Part shown: positions 58,521-59,856 of the stretch, one piece after another | Position numbering within the stretch: the first letter of the stretch is position 1 | Layout: every line of letters starts with the position of its first letter | Assembly (NCBI RefSeq): GCF_000472285.1 | Contig: NZ_KI421418.1 | Span: 47,475-107,330, forward strand | From: Desulfuromonas sp. TF | GTDB taxonomy: Bacteria > Desulfobacterota > Desulfuromonadia > Desulfuromonadales > ATBO01 | DNA length: 59,856 nt | Direction of reading: 5' to 3' | Made by a program: the position numbers and the translations under genes | The notes under the pieces: model-generated | Databases searched by the model: none | What the model saw: the letters and a program-made list of their open reading frames with translations, nothing else | What the model was told of the DNA's origin: nothing

Positions 58521-59753
58521 GTGGCCGCTGGAAGATTACCGTACGATGTGGCGGTCATCGGAGGAGGCATCGTGGGAGCGGCCACGGCCATGGCCATGAT
58601 GGGGGAAATAGGCGGACTCTCCCTGGTGATGCTGGAAAAGGAGGACCGCCTCGCAGCTCACCAGACGGGGCACAACAGCGGGGTCATCCATTCCGGACTC
58701 TACTATCGCCCCGGCTCGCTCAAGGCACGCAACTGCACGGCGGGGCGGGAGGACCTCTATCGCTTCTGTGCCGCGTACGGCATCCCCCATGAGCGCTGTG
58801 GCAAGCTGGTGGTCGCGACCCGCGAGGAGGAGCTCCCGGCTCTCGATGAGCTGGAGCGGCGCGGCCGCGAAAACGGGCTGGAGGGAATCGAACGGCTCGA
58901 AGACGACCGGCTCAAGGAATATGAGCCTCATGTGGCGGGAATCGCCGGGTTGTACGTTCCCGATACGGGTATCGTCGATTTCGCCCGGGTAACGGAGGCT
59001 TTTGCCGACGAGGTGCGAAAGAAGGGTGGAGAAGTTCGTACGGGCGCCGAGGTGCGGGGGATTCGTCGGGAGTCCGAAGGTTTCGTCCTGGATACCCCTC
59101 TCGGCGAATTTCGTTGCCGTTTTCTGATCAATTGCACCGGTCTGCAATGCGATCGCGTCGCCCGCATGGCAGGGGCCGATCCCGGCATCAGAATCATCCC
59201 CTTTCGCGGCGAATATTATACGCTCAAAGACGGGCGGCGCTCCCTGGTGCGCACACTTATCTATCCGGTTCCGGATCCGGCCTTCCCCTTTCTGGGCGTT
59301 CATTTCACCCGCAGGATCGACGGCGCGGTGGAAGCCGGTCCCAATGCGGTCCTGGCTTTGAGGCGGGAGGGTTACGGCCGCTTCAGTTTTTCTCTTCGCG
59401 ATACGCTGGAAACCCTCGGCTACGGGGGGTTCTGGTGTCTGGCCGGACGCTTCTGGCAGACGGGGCTACAGGAATACCGCCGCTCCTTCAGCAAGGGGAT
59501 GTTCGTGCGCGACCTGCAACGGCTTGTGCCCGAACTGCGGAGGGGGGATCTGCTTGGAGGCGGCGCCGGGGTGAGGGCTCAGGCGGTGGACCCGGCGGGG
59601 AAACTGCTCGACGACTTCCACATCGTGGAAGGGGAGGGAATGATCCATGTCCTGAATGCCCCATCGCCGGCGGCTACTGCTTCGATCAGCATCGGCAGGA
59701 CGGTGGCCGCCAAGGCGCGGGAGGCTTTGGAGAAGCAGGCATTTTCCGCCTGA
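58521..59753 (+). CDS. lhgO: L-2-hydroxyglutarate oxidase/dehydrogenase (LhgO-like)
   Basis: FAD-dependent enzyme of 410 residues that oxidises L-2-hydroxyglutarate to 2-oxoglutarate, passing electrons to the membrane quinone pool in known members. The GTG start gives YDVAVIGGGIVGAATAMAMM (GxGxxG FAD motif). HQTGHNSGVIHSGLYYRPGSLKA is diagnostic for L2HGDH. Others are CGKLVVATREEELPAL, PDTGIVDFARV, RGEYYTLK, HFTRRIDGAVEAGPNAVLALRREGY and AGVRAQAVD. The whole gene is present. It follows the small HTH gene. Confidence 0.93.
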   Translation: MAAGRLPYDVAVIGGGIVGAATAMAMMGEIGGLSLVMLEKEDRLAAHQTGHNSGVIHSGLYYRPGSLKARNCTAGREDLYRFCAAYGIPHERCGKLVVATREEELPALDELERRGRENGLEGIERLEDDRLKEYEPHVAGIAGLYVPDTGIVDFARVTEAFADEVRKKGGEVRTGAEVRGIRRESEGFVLDTPLGEFRCRFLINCTGLQCDRVARMAGADPGIRIIPFRGEYYTLKDGRRSLVRTLIYPVPDPAFPFLGVHFTRRIDGAVEAGPNAVLALRREGYGRFSFSLRDTLETLGYGGFWCLAGRFWQTGLQEYRRSFSKGMFVRDLQRLVPELRRGDLLGGGAGVRAQAVDPAGKLLDDFHIVEGEGMIHVLNAPSPAATASISIGRTVAAKAREALEKQAFSA

Positions 59754-59759
59754 AACCCC

Positions 59760-59856
59760 TCAGGCTTGATGCACTCGCAAAACTCAGAGGATGGCTAAGC
59801 AAAAATTTCGTCCTACAAGGCTTGGTGGTTTTTCAGGGGCGAAGGCATACATCAGG
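59760..59856. other. Unresolved intergenic sequence at the window edge
   Basis: No gene is seen after lhgO. The text (GATGCACTCGCAAAACTCAG ... GGGGCGAAGGCATACATCAG) has the look of one arm of a dispersed intergenic element, but its partner would lie outside the window. Confidence 0.25.

Noticed and set aside
1-59856. tRNA, rRNA or phage genes
   Set aside because: I looked for tRNA-type TPsiC sequences, rRNA text, integrases and transposases in the spacers and saw none; a tRNAscan or Infernal run would be needed to exclude them fully.

Overview
The window is about 60 kb of GC-rich chromosome from a Gram-negative anaerobe. It most resembles the Desulfuromonadales/Geobacterales group of Deltaproteobacteria. 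The evidence is a gspC-to-gspN type II secretion operon with a deltaproteobacterial GspN, pyruvate phosphate dikinase, two-gene glycyl-tRNA synthetase, DUF1858 and hemerythrin proteins, GGDEF regulators with a c-di-GMP-I (GEMM) riboswitch, and a selenocysteine-encoding gene. This placement is inference from gene content and protein style. There is no rRNA, and I saw no tRNA, CRISPR array, prophage or intact insertion sequence.

Layout. 93-14602 (minus strand): type II secretion operon gspC-D-E-F-G-H-I-J-K-L-M-N, followed by lon. 14984-20184 (plus): polA, a class II aldolase-like protein, a PlsC-type acyltransferase and an orphan pseudopilin-like protein. 20249-25102 (minus): an orphan GspE-type ATPase with four MshEN-type repeats, then porin / FMN-binding protein / four-helix membrane protein. 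25394-26704 (plus): DUF1858, a stand-alone C-terminal domain of a ferredoxin-type protein, and hemerythrin, behind an FNR/HcpR-like box. 26821-29004: a Spy/CpxP-like protein divergent from a sensor kinase that has no adjacent response regulator. 29290-35650 (plus): mgtE, a frameshifted CorA/ZntB-type transporter, pal, and an ABC exporter with an OB-fold lipoprotein. 35949-39288: XRE-cupin regulator, cupin, diguanylate cyclase, lipoprotein and the selenoprotein. 39334-48064 (plus): recO, glyQ, glyS, ppdK, a hydroxyacid dehydrogenase and nfi. 48117-52693: DUF2520 and FAH proteins, rhomboid protease, glpK. 52812-59753: DUF3467, a riboswitch-controlled c-di-GMP operon, DUF3047, a response-regulator diguanylate cyclase, a small HTH protein and lhgO.

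The genes suggest two linked themes. First, c-di-GMP: three GGDEF proteins (all with an RxxD I-site), one complete EAL domain, one GEMM-I riboswitch, and two secretion ATPases whose N-termini carry MshEN-type repeats. Second, redox and stress handling: the hemerythrin cluster, the FMN/porin module, the selenoprotein and the envelope-stress pair.

The intergenic DNA is unusual. At least eleven spacers carry short reiterated 'words', each with its own word and often arranged as an imperfect inverted repeat. Two other spacers carry a larger palindromic element centred on GTACC/GGTAC. The most valuable single points are the UGA-containing AhpD-like gene at 39028-39288, which an ordinary ORF caller would miss, and the riboswitch at 56091-56170.
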